Shown one piece after another: positions 1-9,953 of a DNA stretch of 64,000 nt; the stretch's first letter is position 1, and every line of letters begins with the position of its first letter. The stretch covers positions 124,001 through 188,000 of the forward strand of contig NZ_CP033077.1 in NCBI RefSeq assembly GCF_003716875.1. Direction: 5' to 3'. The notes below the pieces were generated by a model. That model ran no database searches and was not told the DNA's origin. It was given only the letters and a program-made list of their open reading frames with translations. The DNA comes from Vibrio zhugei. Lineage in GTDB: Bacteria; Pseudomonadota; Gammaproteobacteria; Enterobacterales; Vibrionaceae. The position numbers and the translations under genes are program-made.

Positions 1-1171
1 CACGTTCCAGCACCACAAAACAGTTGGCAAGCGACATGGAACGAAATGCTCCGGAGCTTTGATTTCCGGTACTTTCGACCACAAACTGCCCATTTTCGAT
101 GTAGTAGATAGCACGTTGATAATCAGTGCGGCCGGGGGACTTTTTAAATCCTGAGCGAGTAATGGCTGGAATGGTGATAGGGGGCTGCCATTGAGTATGA
201 CCTGCCAATTTTGCTAAGAGCGGTTGTACCAGCACATAGCAGGTGATGAAGGCCGAAACCGGGTTGCCCGGCAAGCCGCAAAACCAAGCGTTGGGTAACG
301 TACCAAAAGCGAACGGTTTACCGGGTTTAATCGCGAGTTTCCAGAAATTAATTTCACCTAATTGGCCGAGAATGTCTTTGGTGTAGTCGGCTTCACCGAC
401 ACTCACACCACCGGATGTTAGCACCACATCGGCGGCTTGCTGTGCATGCATAAAGGTCGCGGTCAATTGCTTAGGGTTATCGGGAATGATCCCTAAATCG
501 AGTGGCTCGCAACCAAACTGCTCAATCAACGCTTTGATTCCATAACGGTTGCTGTCGTAGATTTGTCCTGCCGCCAGTTCATTACCCAGTGGTTGCAGTT
601 CATCACCCGTTGAGAAAAACGCCACGATTGGCTTTCTAAGCACCATGACTGTCGCCATACCTAAGGTCGCTATCATCGGGATATCACGAGCGGTTAAGCG
701 TGTGCCTTTCGCAAGAGCTAAATCGCCCTGACGAATGTCATCGCCAATCGGACGAATGTTCTGGTTGGCTTTTAACTCCGTTTCATTGAATGTAACGCCC
801 GCATCGCTGACAGTGGCATTTTCTTGCATGATAACCGCATCGCAGCCACTGGGGATTTGCGCGCCGGTCATAATGCGCACGCAGGTGTTGCTTGGCCAGG
901 GTTCATCAAACGGTGACCCGGCCATTGAACGGCCCGCAATCGGTAACGGCTGATTGGCCATCACTTCGTCGCGACGCACGGCATAGCCGTCCATCGCCGA
1001 ATTATCAAATGGCGGGACATTGAGTGGTGAGCGAATGTCTTCAGCGAGGACATAGCCGACCGCATCGGCAATCGGTAAGGTCAATGTATCGGTCACTGGT
1101 TGAATACCAGCGAGGAGTTTTTGTTGTGCGTCTTCAAGGGGCATTAAGCCTGGTACATCGCAGCATCCCAT
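1..1171 (-). CDS. moeA: Molybdopterin molybdenumtransferase MoeA (3' end cut by window edge)
   Basis: MoeA inserts molybdate into adenylated molybdopterin in the last step of molybdenum cofactor synthesis, in the cytoplasm. Reading the minus strand from ATG at 1171 gives about 390 codons with no stop, against about 411 residues for the family, so only some 20 C-terminal residues lie outside the window. Family signatures seen are NSAMDGYA near residue 57, a TGAQIP segment, the FFSTGDEL stretch, the GGVSVGEADYT loop and the GLPGNPVSAF motif. The start is supported by AAGGA about 8 nt upstream. The gene is divergent from folE, an arrangement I know from vibrios, and the intervening 160 bp must hold both promoters. 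moeB would be expected next, beyond the edge. Confidence 0.93.
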   Translation of the reverse strand, partial: MGCCDVPGLMPLEDAQQKLLAGIQPVTDTLTLPIADAVGYVLAEDIRSPLNVPPFDNSAMDGYAVRRDEVMANQPLPIAGRSMAGSPFDEPWPSNTCVRIMTGAQIPSGCDAVIMQENATVSDAGVTFNETELKANQNIRPIGDDIRQGDLALAKGTRLTARDIPMIATLGMATVMVLRKPIVAFFSTGDELQPLGNELAAGQIYDSNRYGIKALIEQFGCEPLDLGIIPDNPKQLTATFMHAQQAADVVLTSGGVSVGEADYTKDILGQLGEINFWKLAIKPGKPFAFGTLPNAWFCGLPGNPVSAFITCYVLVQPLLAKLAGHTQWQPPITIPAITRSGFKKSPGRTDYQRAIYYIENGQFVVESTGNQSSGAFRSMSLANCFVVLER

Positions 1172-1333
1172 GAGTTTGATCCTTGCAATTGATGACATTG
1201 ATTAATGCTCAACAGTTTATCACAAATGCACAAACAGAAATAATCATGACCCGAGATAAAATGGGGTGTAATTATCCATAAATACGCGTATCCTTGGTCG
1301 CCATCTGCTAAGGGCAACGTAAGAGGTAGTGCA

Positions 1334-1987
1334 ATGTCTGGTCTGAGCGACTCAGCAAAAAAAGTAATCGCAGCGTTGGAAAGTCGTGGACTGGAAACGC
1401 CAATGCAACCCAATGAGATGGGGCGCGCTGAAAAGAAAGAGAAAATTGAGCATCACATGCATGAAATTCTCAATATTCTTGGACTCGATTTGACTGATGA
1501 TAGTCTTGAAGAAACACCACATCGCATTGCAAAAATGTATGTTGACGAGATTTTTTCAGGATTAGACTACCAAAACTTTCCGAAAATCACGGTCATTGAA
1601 AATAAAATGAACGTCAGTGAAATGGTACGCGTGAAAGATATCACCGTCACCAGCACCTGTGAACATCATTTAGTGACGATTGATGGGAAAGCCGCAGTGG
1701 CTTATATTCCCCGCGGTAAGATTATCGGGCTCTCCAAAATTAACCGTATTGTCCGTTTTTTTGCGCAGCGTCCTCAAGTACAGGAGCGCATGACGCAACA
1801 GATTTTAGTGGCACTACAAACATTGCTTGATTCAGACGATGTTGCCGTCACCATTGATGCGACCCACTATTGCGTGAAGTCGCGTGGTGTGATGGATGCG
1901 ACCAGCGAAACCACGACAACGGCTCTGGGTGGCATTTTTAAATCGAATGCCTCAACACGCGCTGAATTTTTAAGTGGATTGCGTTAA
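1334..1987 (+). CDS. folE: GTP cyclohydrolase I (FolE)
   Basis: FolE converts GTP to 7,8-dihydroneopterin triphosphate and formate, the first step of tetrahydrofolate synthesis; it is a cytoplasmic decamer. The 217-residue length is normal. The zinc ligands are visible as Cys109 and His112 in TCEHHLV and Cys180 in HYCVKSRG, and the substrate-site stretch GLSKINRIV is present. AAGAGG lies just upstream of the ATG. It is transcribed alone and ends at a strong hairpin terminator shared with the convergent alcohol dehydrogenase. Tetrahydrofolate links it loosely to the one-carbon genes far downstream (soxA, purU, glyA), but nothing in the sequence shows co-regulation. Confidence 0.97.
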   Translation: MSGLSDSAKKVIAALESRGLETPMQPNEMGRAEKKEKIEHHMHEILNILGLDLTDDSLEETPHRIAKMYVDEIFSGLDYQNFPKITVIENKMNVSEMVRVKDITVTSTCEHHLVTIDGKAAVAYIPRGKIIGLSKINRIVRFFAQRPQVQERMTQQILVALQTLLDSDDVAVTIDATHYCVKSRGVMDATSETTTTALGGIFKSNASTRAEFLSGLR

Positions 1988-2040
1988 TTGCTGCATGATG
2001 TGTCATGAGGCAGACGTCGACTGTGAATCCAATCCAAAAA

Positions 2041-2072
2041 AAAAACGCCAGTGCAATACTGGCGTTTTTTTA
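2041..2072. terminator. Bidirectional rho-independent terminator, folE / yiaY
   Basis: A perfect stem (AACGCCAGT / ACTGGCGTT) with a short GCAAT loop is flanked by an A-run on the left and a T-run on the right, so it can stop transcription from both convergent genes. Confidence 0.9.
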
Positions 2073-2113
2073 TGCATCATGCTCATTACTTGAGACACTA
2101 CGGCCTGCAGTAA

Positions 2114-3262
2114 TTAGAAGGCGGATTGGAAAATAGCGCACACCTCTTCATGAGAACCTTGACGAGGATTGGTCACGGCGCACGCATCTTTTAGGGCATT
2201 GGTGGCCAATGTTGGTACATCTTCCACTTTCGCACCGAGCTCTTCAAGACCCGCCGGAATACCAATTTCTTTTGATAACTCGACAATGGCATTGATTGCG
2301 GCATCCGCACCTTGCTCTGCGGTTAAGTTTTCCACATCCACGCCCATGGCTTTCGCGACATCGCGCAGACGCTCAGCAGATACTGACGCGTTATAGCGTT
2401 GTACGTGTGGCAGCAATACAGCATTACATACACCGTGTGGTAGGTTATAAAAACCGCCCAGTTGGTGCGCCATCGCGTGAACATACCCTAATGACGCATT
2501 ATTAAAGGCCATACCTGCCATAAACTGCGCATAAGCCATCGCTTCACGAGCTTCTAAGTTTTGACCGTTTTTCACGGCTTCACGTAGGTTGGCTTGAATC
2601 ATTTCAATGGCTTTAATGGCGACGGCATCAGTAATGGGCGTCGCTGCGGTTGAAACGTAGGCTTCAATCGCATGAGTCAGTGCATCCATCCCGGTTGCGG
2701 CAGTCAGCGAAGCCGGCTTCGCTAGCATCAATTTCGGATCGTTGACGGAAATAAGAGGGGTAGTGTGCTTATCAACAATCGCCATTTTAATGTGGCGTTC
2801 TTCATCGGTGATAATACAAAAGCGCGTCATTTCTGAAGCGGTACCTGCTGTGGTATTAATCGAAATTAATGGCAGCATAGGTTTAGGAGATTGGTCGATG
2901 CCTTCGTAATCGCCAATTTTACCACCATTGGAGGCTAATAAAGCAATGCCTTTCGCACAGTCATGTGGCGAACCGCCACCCAGTGAAATGACGAAGTCAC
3001 ATTGATTGTCTTTTAAAATCGCCAAGCCTTCATTTACGTTAGTCACAGTTGGGTTTGGATGAGTACCATCATAAACCACAGTGGCAACATCGCGAGCGGA
3101 AAGCAAGTCAGCGACTTCTTGTACGACACCGATTTTATTAAGTACCGCGTCACTTACAATCAATCCTTTTTTGAATCCTTTTGATTGAATGGCATCAGCC
3201 GCGTCAGTTAAACATCCGGCACCCATTAGGTTAACAGTAGGAATAAAAAATGCACTTGTCAT
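2114..3262 (-). CDS. yiaY: Iron-containing alcohol dehydrogenase (YiaY / Zymomonas AdhB type)
   Basis: This group III, Fe(II)-dependent NAD(P)-linked alcohol dehydrogenase acts in the cytoplasm on short-chain alcohols and aldehydes. The 382-residue protein has the nucleotide-binding GGGSPHD motif at 95-101, the TTAGTASE segment, and the metal ligands expected for the family: Asp193 and His197 in GMDALTHA, His262 in YVHAMAHQ and His276 in NLPHGVCN. From memory it resembles both E. coli YiaY and Zymomonas AdhB over its whole length; the true substrate cannot be read from sequence. It is monocistronic, with a long upstream region (3263-3539) shared with the terminator of elbB. Confidence 0.9.
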   Translation of the reverse strand: MTSAFFIPTVNLMGAGCLTDAADAIQSKGFKKGLIVSDAVLNKIGVVQEVADLLSARDVATVVYDGTHPNPTVTNVNEGLAILKDNQCDFVISLGGGSPHDCAKGIALLASNGGKIGDYEGIDQSPKPMLPLISINTTAGTASEMTRFCIITDEERHIKMAIVDKHTTPLISVNDPKLMLAKPASLTAATGMDALTHAIEAYVSTAATPITDAVAIKAIEMIQANLREAVKNGQNLEAREAMAYAQFMAGMAFNNASLGYVHAMAHQLGGFYNLPHGVCNAVLLPHVQRYNASVSAERLRDVAKAMGVDVENLTAEQGADAAINAIVELSKEIGIPAGLEELGAKVEDVPTLATNALKDACAVTNPRQGSHEEVCAIFQSAF

Positions 3263-3478
3263 TAGGCAGCTCCAAACAGAAATAAGCGAGAGTTTATTGA
3301 TGGGGTAACCCCTGTGTGAAGCACTATGACAGACTCCAGAATGGCAATAATTGATCTAACTCAAATTTCCCAGAAGCACGTAAATAATGTAGCTCGCAAA
3401 TTGATTATGATCAATTTAGCGCACAAAAACGTATGCAGCTTTGAGCATATAGTGTGTTGATATTATGGACAAAAATAA

Positions 3479-3504
3479 GAAAAAGCGCCGATGGAGGCGC
3501 TTGT
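3479..3504 (-). terminator. Rho-independent terminator of elbB
   Basis: On the minus strand the stem AAGCGCC / GGCGCTT is followed directly by a T-rich tract, 36 bp past the elbB stop codon. Confidence 0.75.
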
Positions 3505-3539
3505 GCTAGTTCGTGAACAGCGGCGGGTGAGCGGGGTGA

Positions 3540-4190
3540 CTACGCTAATTCCACCAGCTTTTTGATCAAACGATCAATACCGGTCGCCGCTTCAGTAACG
3601 TTGTTGGCCAGCATATACGCGGGTGTCGAGAGAACGTTATTTTTCTGGTCGAGCACGTAATCTTCCACGGGACAGTCAACGTGTTGGCCGCCCAATGCGG
3701 TATAACCCGCTGCAGTGTCTTCATCATTGCCAATGGTGCCTTCCACACCATGTTGATAGATCATCGGAATGATATGCGGGGAAATACAAATATAACCCGC
3801 TGGTTTACCGGTGGCGGCAAAATCTTGGCAAGCGGCGGCCACATCGTCATTGAGTTGGCAATCGGCCCCTTTGACGGCGAAATTGGTGACGTTTTTTGCC
3901 ATACCGAAGCCACCGGGTAACGCAATGGCATCGTACTCTTGGGCTGACAGTTCAGCGACATCACTGATATGGCCTCGGGCAATGCGTGCAGATTCGACTA
4001 AGACATTACGTTTTTCATGCATTACCTCACCGGTGAGGTGATTAATGACCTCAGCTTGCTCAATATTGGGCGCAAAGCAATGCCAGCTTGCCCCGTAGCG
4101 TTCGATCGCTTGCAGTGTTAACACGGCTTCGTGAATTTCGCTGCCATCGTAAACGCCGCAGCCGCCCAGAATTACTGCCACTTTTTTCAT
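3540..4190 (-). CDS. elbB: Glyoxalase ElbB (DJ-1/PfpI family)
   Basis: ElbB belongs to the class I glutamine amidotransferase-like (DJ-1/PfpI) superfamily; the E. coli protein has weak glyoxalase activity and was named from an isoprenoid-biosynthesis connection. The 216 residues begin with KKVAVILGGCGVYDG, carry the LPGGFG oxyanion strand at 91-96 and a nucleophile-elbow cysteine at 135 (YICISPH). Other members usually read CIAP at this elbow, so Ser-Pro-His is a small variation. AAGGAG lies upstream of the ATG. It has its own terminator and appears monocistronic. The biochemical role remains unclear for the family in general. Confidence 0.93.
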   Translation of the reverse strand: MKKVAVILGGCGVYDGSEIHEAVLTLQAIERYGASWHCFAPNIEQAEVINHLTGEVMHEKRNVLVESARIARGHISDVAELSAQEYDAIALPGGFGMAKNVTNFAVKGADCQLNDDVAAACQDFAATGKPAGYICISPHIIPMIYQHGVEGTIGNDEDTAAGYTALGGQHVDCPVEDYVLDQKNNVLSTPAYMLANNVTEAATGIDRLIKKLVELA

Positions 4191-4283
4191 GAGGTCACTC
4201 CTTGTTGTTGAGAACGTTATCTTATAGAACGTGTGAATAACGACCTTAGCAGGGCCATCGTGAGTTTGGAAAGTCTCGATGTA

Positions 4284-5222
4284 TCATTCTGGGGAATGAG
4301 GAGAAGAAAATACGGCGTCATCCCAATAAGGTTGGCTGGGATCAAATTTTTCACTTAGGTAGTCGATAAAGAGTCGAACTTTTTGCGGCAAATATTTGCG
4401 TTCGGGATAGACGGCATAGACCGCCGCTTCAGGCAATTGATAATCGGGCATGACCGTGGTTAATGTGTTGGCACGAATATAATCGCCAGCAATGAAGGTC
4501 GGCAATTGCGCGATGCCTAAACCAGACAGTAACATGCGTCGAATGGCTTCACTATTGTTCACATGAATATTGCCATTGGGAATCACCGATTCCTGCTCAT
4601 TCCCGCGGACAAACATCCAGCTTTGCCCCCCTCGAAAATAGGAATATTGTAGACAGTTATGGTCGCGAAGCTGTGCAGGATGTTGAGGTTTGCCATGCTG
4701 TTGCAGGTAATCGTGTGAGGCACACAAAACGGTGCGACAGCGCGTTAACCGTTTGGCCACTAAGGTGGAGCTTTCCATATTTCCAATCCGAATCGCCATG
4801 TCGAGGCCTTGTGCCACAATGTCGACGAATTGATCGTCAAATTGAATATCGATATGCACATTGGGGTAGCGTTGTACAAATTCAGCGATGTAGGGGGCAA
4901 TGTGTCGAACACCGAATGACATCGGCACACTCATTCTGAGATGACCGCTTGGCTCACCTTGTAACTCCGCCACGGCTTCAACACCCTGTTGGGCCCAATT
5001 GAGCGCAGTGGACACATGAGAGTAATAGCGCTCGCCCGCTTCGGTGAGGCTGATTTGGCGCGTGGTACGATTGAGCAAGCGCGCTCCCAATCCTTGTTCA
5101 AGTTGAGTAATACGTTTACTGACCGCGGATTTAGTGATATTCAAGCGTTCTGCGGCTCGAGAGAAACTACCCAGTTCAACTACAGCGATAAAAATCGGAA
5201 TAGCGGAGAAATCCGTAAACAT
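4284..5222 (-). CDS. LysR-family transcriptional regulator
   Basis: The 312-residue protein has an N-terminal winged HTH (about residues 5-62, with SFSRAAERLNITKSAVSKR typical of the family) and a C-terminal LysR substrate-binding domain of the CrgA/DhcR-like group. The target is unknown. It is divergent from yjjG across a 164-bp gap and is followed on its own strand by elbB after 93 bp, so elbB or its own promoter are plausible targets, but this is inference. No effector can be proposed from the sequence. Confidence 0.88.
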   Translation of the reverse strand: MFTDFSAIPIFIAVVELGSFSRAAERLNITKSAVSKRITQLEQGLGARLLNRTTRQISLTEAGERYYSHVSTALNWAQQGVEAVAELQGEPSGHLRMSVPMSFGVRHIAPYIAEFVQRYPNVHIDIQFDDQFVDIVAQGLDMAIRIGNMESSTLVAKRLTRCRTVLCASHDYLQQHGKPQHPAQLRDHNCLQYSYFRGGQSWMFVRGNEQESVIPNGNIHVNNSEAIRRMLLSGLGIAQLPTFIAGDYIRANTLTTVMPDYQLPEAAVYAVYPERKYLPQKVRLFIDYLSEKFDPSQPYWDDAVFSSPHSPE

Positions 5223-5386
5223 ACCATCCTCTCGTCAATGTGAGACATTACATTGGTTATTTTAGCAACAAAAGCGTTGTCGGAACAACCATTGTTGACC
5301 TTAAAGAAACAATATGTGTATTGAAGAAGACTTACCTCCGAGTAGTAAAACCATTACACTGAGGCGAGACCAACAAAGGAGAACTC

Positions 5387-6063
5387 ATGCAATACGATTG
5401 GATTTTATTTGATGCCGATGAAACGATATTCCGCTTTGATGCTTTTCGTGGGCTGCAAACCATGCTGGCCTCGAAAGGCATGACTTTTACCGCCGACGAC
5501 TTTACTGAATACCAAAAATCAATAAACCAGCATGGGTGAAATATCAAAACGGTGAAATTGATGTCGACCAACTCAAATATGGCCGGTTTGTTCCTTTAGC
5601 AAAACGAATCCATTCAACCCCACAATTGTTGCAACAAGATTTTCTCAAAGCCATGAGTGACATCTGTGTGCCTTTGCCGGGTGCGAAAGAACTGCTGGAG
5701 GCATTACGAGGCCATGTTAAGCTCGGCATTGTGACCAATGGATTTGTTGATTTACAGCAGGCTCGACTCGAAAAAAATGGCTTGTATGATCACTTCGATG
5801 TCATTGTATGTTCTGAAGCGGTTGGATGTGCTAAGCCGGATCCTCGTATTTTCGAGTATGCGCTGAAAACGATGGGCCACCCAGACAAACAGCGCGTGTT
5901 GATGGTGGGGGATAACCCTCACTCCGACATTCTTGGCGGGATGCAGATCGGATTTGATACGTGTTGGTTAAATGAAAATCAGGAGCCAGTGCCCGAAGGG
6001 ATCACTCCTACGCTACACGTGACGCATCTTGAACAATTACATCGCCATTTATTTGCTTTATAA
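5387..6063 (+). pseudogene. yjjG: 5'-nucleotidase YjjG, frameshifted by 1 nt in an A-run
   Basis: YjjG is a cytoplasmic HAD-superfamily house-cleaning nucleotidase that dephosphorylates non-canonical pyrimidine nucleotides, dTMP and UMP. The reading frame opens at ATG 5387 (AAGGAG 6 nt upstream) with [13 protein letters not shown], which holds the DxD nucleophile motif, but meets TGA at 5537. The rest of the protein continues in another frame (KYQNGEID onward, with the TNGF motif II, AKPDPRIF lysine motif and GDNPHSDILGG motif IV). Adding one A to the A5 run at 5514-5518 restores one frame of 225 codons, the same length as E. coli YjjG. As written only a 50-residue stub and an unlikely GTG-start fragment (5536-6063) are encoded. 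It is either a recent null allele or a homopolymer read error. Confidence 0.9.
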
Positions 6064-6125
6064 CCCGCATGTAAGTAATAATTTCAGACTGTTATTTCCA
6101 TTTGTCATCAAGATAAGGCTGGCTT

Positions 6126-6821
6126 GTGCAATATGTCGCGATAAAAAATATCATTATTGAGCAAATTGCTGCTGGGCTTTTAGCGCCACGGCAAAAATTG
6201 CCGTCAGAACGTCAACTGGCTGAGTCGTTTAACACCACGCGCGTGACATTACGTGAAGCGTTGAGTCTATTGGAAGCGGAAGGGGCCATTTATCGTGAAG
6301 ACCGACGTGGATGGTTCATTACGCCCCCTGCTCTTCGTTATTATGTAGGCAGTCAGCAGCCGTTTCACAAGCTAGCGCAGCAGCAGGACCGACAAACCGA
6401 GGTGCGGCTCGTCCGTGTGTCTCGGCAAATGGCGGATAAAAGCATTGCACACATGGCGACGTTACCACCGTTCACCGATGTACAATGCATTGAACGCGTT
6501 CGTTGTTTGGAAGGTCGCCCCGTCGCCTATGTGCTGAGTTACCTGCATCATCCCAAGGTATTGGGATGGAAGACGGTCTCGGTCAAGCAATCGCTGACAG
6601 AGCAATTGCGTGAGACGTTTTCAGTGACTCATCAAGTGCATGACTATCAAGTCAACGTTGGGGCGCTTTCTGGTGAGCGTGCTCAACACCTGCATGCCAC
6701 AGTAGGTACACCTGCGCTGGTGGTGACGCGTCAATATCGAGATGAACAGCAGGCATTTGTTCGAGCCGACATTGAATATTGGCGCCATGACGCGATTATC
6801 GTGTGCGGCGAGGCACAATAA
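6126..6821 (+). CDS. GntR/UTRA transcriptional regulator, PhnR-like
   Basis: This 231-residue DNA-binding protein has an N-terminal GntR winged HTH (LPSERQLAESFNTTRVTLRE at about 26-45) and a C-terminal UTRA ligand domain of the HutC/FarR subfamily. The N-terminal half, including YREDRRGWFITPP, resembles regulators annotated as PhnR of 2-aminoethylphosphonate use in vibrios, as I recall them. No phosphonate genes are next to it, so it would be an orphan or act at a distance. The start is GTG at 6126, preceded by AAGG about 8 nt upstream; no in-frame ATG fits better. Confidence 0.8.
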   Translation: MQYVAIKNIIIEQIAAGLLAPRQKLPSERQLAESFNTTRVTLREALSLLEAEGAIYREDRRGWFITPPALRYYVGSQQPFHKLAQQQDRQTEVRLVRVSRQMADKSIAHMATLPPFTDVQCIERVRCLEGRPVAYVLSYLHHPKVLGWKTVSVKQSLTEQLRETFSVTHQVHDYQVNVGALSGERAQHLHATVGTPALVVTRQYRDEQQAFVRADIEYWRHDAIIVCGEAQ

Positions 6822-6885
6822 TACGGTTTGAGTACCAGAGAGGGGCACATGAGCCCTGTCACGTTCATTCATGGCAATATCATGC

Positions 6886-7686
6886 TCAAGCGAAAGAAGA
6901 CGCTTGGACTTCGTTATCTTCGCGTTTTATCACTTTGTGCCCCTCTTCAGTGACCCCATTTTTCCAGTAACTGCTGATGTATATGTAGTCGCGGTCAATA
7001 TTATGTTGCTGACGGAAATACTGGCGGAACGCCCGCATTGCGTCGAATTCACACGCGCACCAAACCGCGCATTGACCCGCGCGCCACGTCAGAGCTTTTA
7101 CTGCATCCACTAACTCTGTTCCTTGGCCAGCCACATGCCAAATGATGTCCATACCTTCGGGGGCTGTCAGTGTTTGGGCATCATTCGCATCCGCGACTTC
7201 AATAACGGCATAGCCTTGCGCATCGGCAGGAAGGGCGGTTAATTGTGCGCTCAAGGCGGGAAGGGCGGTCATGTCTGCCACTAAAAAGAACCAATCACCA
7301 GAGTTGTTGATACCTGGGCTTTTACCGGGACCGGCAATTTGGATGCTATCGCCGACTTGGCACTCTAATGCCCAGCGCGCTGCAAACCCGCAGCAAGGGT
7401 CTTTAACCTCATGACGAACAAAATCCAACGTCAGGATATGCGATTGAGGATCAAAATCACGAATGGTGTACGTTCTCAAGACAGGGCGAACCGAGTCATC
7501 TAATGTACTTAAATCGGTGCTGCCTTGTGGTGTGAACTGCAGTTTGATGTAGTCACCGATGCAATCTGTATCAAAGTGCGCAATGCTGTCACCTTGTAGT
7601 TGAATTCGTTGAAAGTTTGGTGAAATACGTTCCGTTGCAATAACGGTAAGCGCAAAGCTTGGACGGCGTGAAGGGGTTTTTGACAT
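6886..7686 (-). CDS. Siderophore-interacting protein (NAD(P)H ferric-siderophore reductase, ViuB/SIP family)
   Basis: SIP-family flavoproteins release iron in the cytoplasm by reducing ferric siderophores. The 266-residue protein has an FAD-binding 9 domain with the RTYTIRDFD motif (FAD isoalloxazine site) at about residues 71-79 and a C-terminal SIP domain (residues about 130-250, with WCACEFDAMRAFR and the SSYWKNGVTEEGH ending). It stands alone here with no siderophore transport or synthesis genes near. Iron control is likely, since a Fur-box-like palindrome lies 68 bp upstream of the ATG. The substrate siderophore cannot be inferred. Confidence 0.9.
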   Translation of the reverse strand: MSKTPSRRPSFALTVIATERISPNFQRIQLQGDSIAHFDTDCIGDYIKLQFTPQGSTDLSTLDDSVRPVLRTYTIRDFDPQSHILTLDFVRHEVKDPCCGFAARWALECQVGDSIQIAGPGKSPGINNSGDWFFLVADMTALPALSAQLTALPADAQGYAVIEVADANDAQTLTAPEGMDIIWHVAGQGTELVDAVKALTWRAGQCAVWCACEFDAMRAFRQYFRQQHNIDRDYIYISSYWKNGVTEEGHKVIKREDNEVQASSFA

Positions 7687-7753
7687 AAGAATGGGCTCGC
7701 TTATTTGATAATAGGAAAGGGCGGATATTATAGCGATGATCAGTCAAAAACTC

Positions 7754-7772
7754 AATGATAACAATTTTCATT
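7754..7772. promoter_or_regulatory. Fur box-like operator upstream of the SIP gene
   Basis: The 19 bp AATGATAACAATTTTCATT matches the AATGATAAT-like Fur palindrome with few mismatches and sits in the only upstream space of the siderophore-interacting protein gene. The match is by eye to the known consensus; repression by Fur is inference. Confidence 0.65.
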
Positions 7773-7925
7773 AGTATTTGCCTGCCTGTGTTTCAGGATA
7801 AGAGAACTCGCCGCAAGCCTCGTTGCTGGTGGCGTCAATGACAAATGGGTTGTCATTTCAGGGGATTGCTTTAGAATAATAGCGTCGGCTTAAGCAGGGG
7901 CATCCGTATTTGTCCCTAAATTTGT

Positions 7926-7956
7926 TTGACATTGTCTTATGTGTTTTGTTTACATT
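7926..7956 (+). promoter_or_regulatory. thrS: Putative sigma-70 promoter of thrS operon
   Basis: A consensus -35 TTGACA (7926-7931) is followed after 17 bp by TTTACA, or after 19 bp by TACATT, leaving a leader of about 60 nt before the thrS ATG. The exact -10 is ambiguous. Confidence 0.5.
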
Positions 7957-8021
7957 GCTGAATAACACAACATTCACCCACAAGTGTTGCTTGGTGTGCA
8001 ACACCACTGTAAGGATATAAA

Positions 8022-9950
8022 ATGCCTACAATTACTCTTCCTGACGGCAGTCAGCGTCAATTTGATAACCCAGTTTCTACTCTCGATGTTGCTCAATCTA
8101 TTGGTCCTGGTCTTGCGAAAGCAACGATCGCTGGCCGTGTGAATGGTGAGCGTGTCGATGCGTGTGATTTGATTGAGCACGATGCCAGTCTTGAAATCAT
8201 CACAGCCAAAGATGAAACCGATGGTTTAGAAATCGTTCGTCACTCATGTGCCCACTTATTGGGGCATGCGCTTAAGCAGCTTTTCCCAGATGCAAAAATG
8301 GCGATCGGTCCGACCATCGATAGTGGTTTTTACTACGACATCGACTTAGAGCATTCTTTATCTCAAGACGATTTAGAAAAAGTCGAAGCTCGCATGAAAG
8401 AGCTAGCAAAAACCAAATATGAAGTCGTCAAAAAGAAAGTGAGCTGGCAGGAAGCACGTGATACCTTCGAGTCTCGAGGTGAACCATATAAAATGGAAAT
8501 CTTGGATGAGAACGTCGCACGCGATGATCGCCCTGGCTTGTACCATCATCTTGAATACGTCGATATGTGTCGTGGTCCTCATGTACCGCACATGGGCTTT
8601 TGTCAGAACTTCAAACTGTTAAACGTCGCGGGTGCCTACTGGCGCGGTAACAGTGATAACAAAATGCTGCAACGTATTTACGGCACCGCTTTTCATGATA
8701 AAAAAGCGCTGAAAGCACACTTAACTCGTCTTGAAGAAGCGGCGAAGCGTGACCATCGTAAATTAGGCAAACAGCTTGATTTATTCCATATGCAGCAAGA
8801 AGCACCAGGTATGGTATTCTGGCATCATAATGGTTGGTCTATCTTCCGCGATCTTGAGCAATTTGTTCGTAGCAAATTGGTAGAATACGATTACGAAGAA
8901 GTGAAAGGCCCATTGATGATGGACCGCGTGTTATGGGAGCGTTCTGGTCACTGGGACAAATATTCCGATGCGATGTTTACCACATCGTCAGAAAATCGTG
9001 AATACGCCATCAAACCAATGAACTGCCCTGGACATGTCCAAATCTTTAACCAAGGCTTGAAGTCGTACCGTGATTTACCGTTACGTATGGCGGAGTTTGG
9101 CTCATGTCACCGTAACGAACCATCAGGCTCACTGCACGGCATTATGCGTGTTCGTGGCTTTACACAAGATGATGCTCATATCTTCTGTACTGAAGAACAA
9201 ATTCAACAAGAAGTGACATCATGCATTAAAATGGTTTACGATACATATCAAACCTTTGGTTTTGATAACATCGCAGTAAAACTGTCTACACGTCCAGAAC
9301 AACGTGTGGGGAGTGATGAAATTTGGGACAAATCCGAAGCGGATCTGATCAAATCCCTTGAATCAATGGATATTCCATTTGACATTCAAGAGGGTGAAGG
9401 CGCATTCTACGGACCTAAAATTGAATTTACTTTATATGACTGTTTAGATCGCGCATGGCAATGTGGTACTGTTCAGCTTGATTTCAACTTACCAGGCCGC
9501 TTAGGTGCGACTTTCGTAGGTGAGAACAACGAGCGTTTGGTTCCTGTCATGATTCACCGCGCAATCCTTGGTTCACTTGAGCGTTTCATCGGTATTTTGA
9601 TCGAAGAATACGCTGGCTTCTTCCCAACATGGTTGTCGCCTGAACAAGCCGTTGTGCTGAATATTACGGACAAACAGTCTGATTACGCTCAAGAAGTCGC
9701 GAAAAAACTGCGTAAATGTGGAATTCGTGTGAAAGCAGACTTGAGAAATGAAAAAATAGGCTTTAAAATCCGTGAACACACTTTAAAACGTGTTCCGTAC
9801 ATGCTGGTATGTGGTGACCAAGAAATGGAAGCCGGTGAAATAGCAGTACGTACTCGTAAAGGTAAGGATCTCGGTAAATTTAAATTGGATGACTTTATTG
9901 AACATATCCAATCTGAGATTGCTAGCCGTAAGCTTAATCTGGAGGAATAA
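8022..9950 (+). CDS. thrS: Threonine--tRNA ligase
   Basis: ThrS charges tRNA-Thr. The 642-residue protein has the full family layout: TGS domain (1-61), the SAD editing domain with [11 protein letters not shown] near 73 and the zinc-like CRGPH motif near 182, the class II catalytic core (motif 2 [15 protein letters not shown] as [12 protein letters not shown]), and a C-terminal anticodon-binding domain. AAGGA lies 8 nt before the ATG. It is the first gene of the thrS-infC-rpmI-rplT operon; the next gene starts 4 nt after its stop, so the two are translationally close. E. coli thrS represses its own translation through the leader; a similar leader structure was not worked out here. Confidence 0.98.
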   Translation: MPTITLPDGSQRQFDNPVSTLDVAQSIGPGLAKATIAGRVNGERVDACDLIEHDASLEIITAKDETDGLEIVRHSCAHLLGHALKQLFPDAKMAIGPTIDSGFYYDIDLEHSLSQDDLEKVEARMKELAKTKYEVVKKKVSWQEARDTFESRGEPYKMEILDENVARDDRPGLYHHLEYVDMCRGPHVPHMGFCQNFKLLNVAGAYWRGNSDNKMLQRIYGTAFHDKKALKAHLTRLEEAAKRDHRKLGKQLDLFHMQQEAPGMVFWHHNGWSIFRDLEQFVRSKLVEYDYEEVKGPLMMDRVLWERSGHWDKYSDAMFTTSSENREYAIKPMNCPGHVQIFNQGLKSYRDLPLRMAEFGSCHRNEPSGSLHGIMRVRGFTQDDAHIFCTEEQIQQEVTSCIKMVYDTYQTFGFDNIAVKLSTRPEQRVGSDEIWDKSEADLIKSLESMDIPFDIQEGEGAFYGPKIEFTLYDCLDRAWQCGTVQLDFNLPGRLGATFVGENNERLVPVMIHRAILGSLERFIGILIEEYAGFFPTWLSPEQAVVLNITDKQSDYAQEVAKKLRKCGIRVKADLRNEKIGFKIREHTLKRVPYMLVCGDQEMEAGEIAVRTRKGKDLGKFKLDDFIEHIQSEIASRKLNLEE

Positions 9951-9953
9951 ACT

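Noticed and set aside
5514..5518. Programmed -1 frameshifting in yjjG
   Set aside because: No slippery heptamer of the X XXY YYZ type with a following stable structure was evident, and the family is not known to use it.
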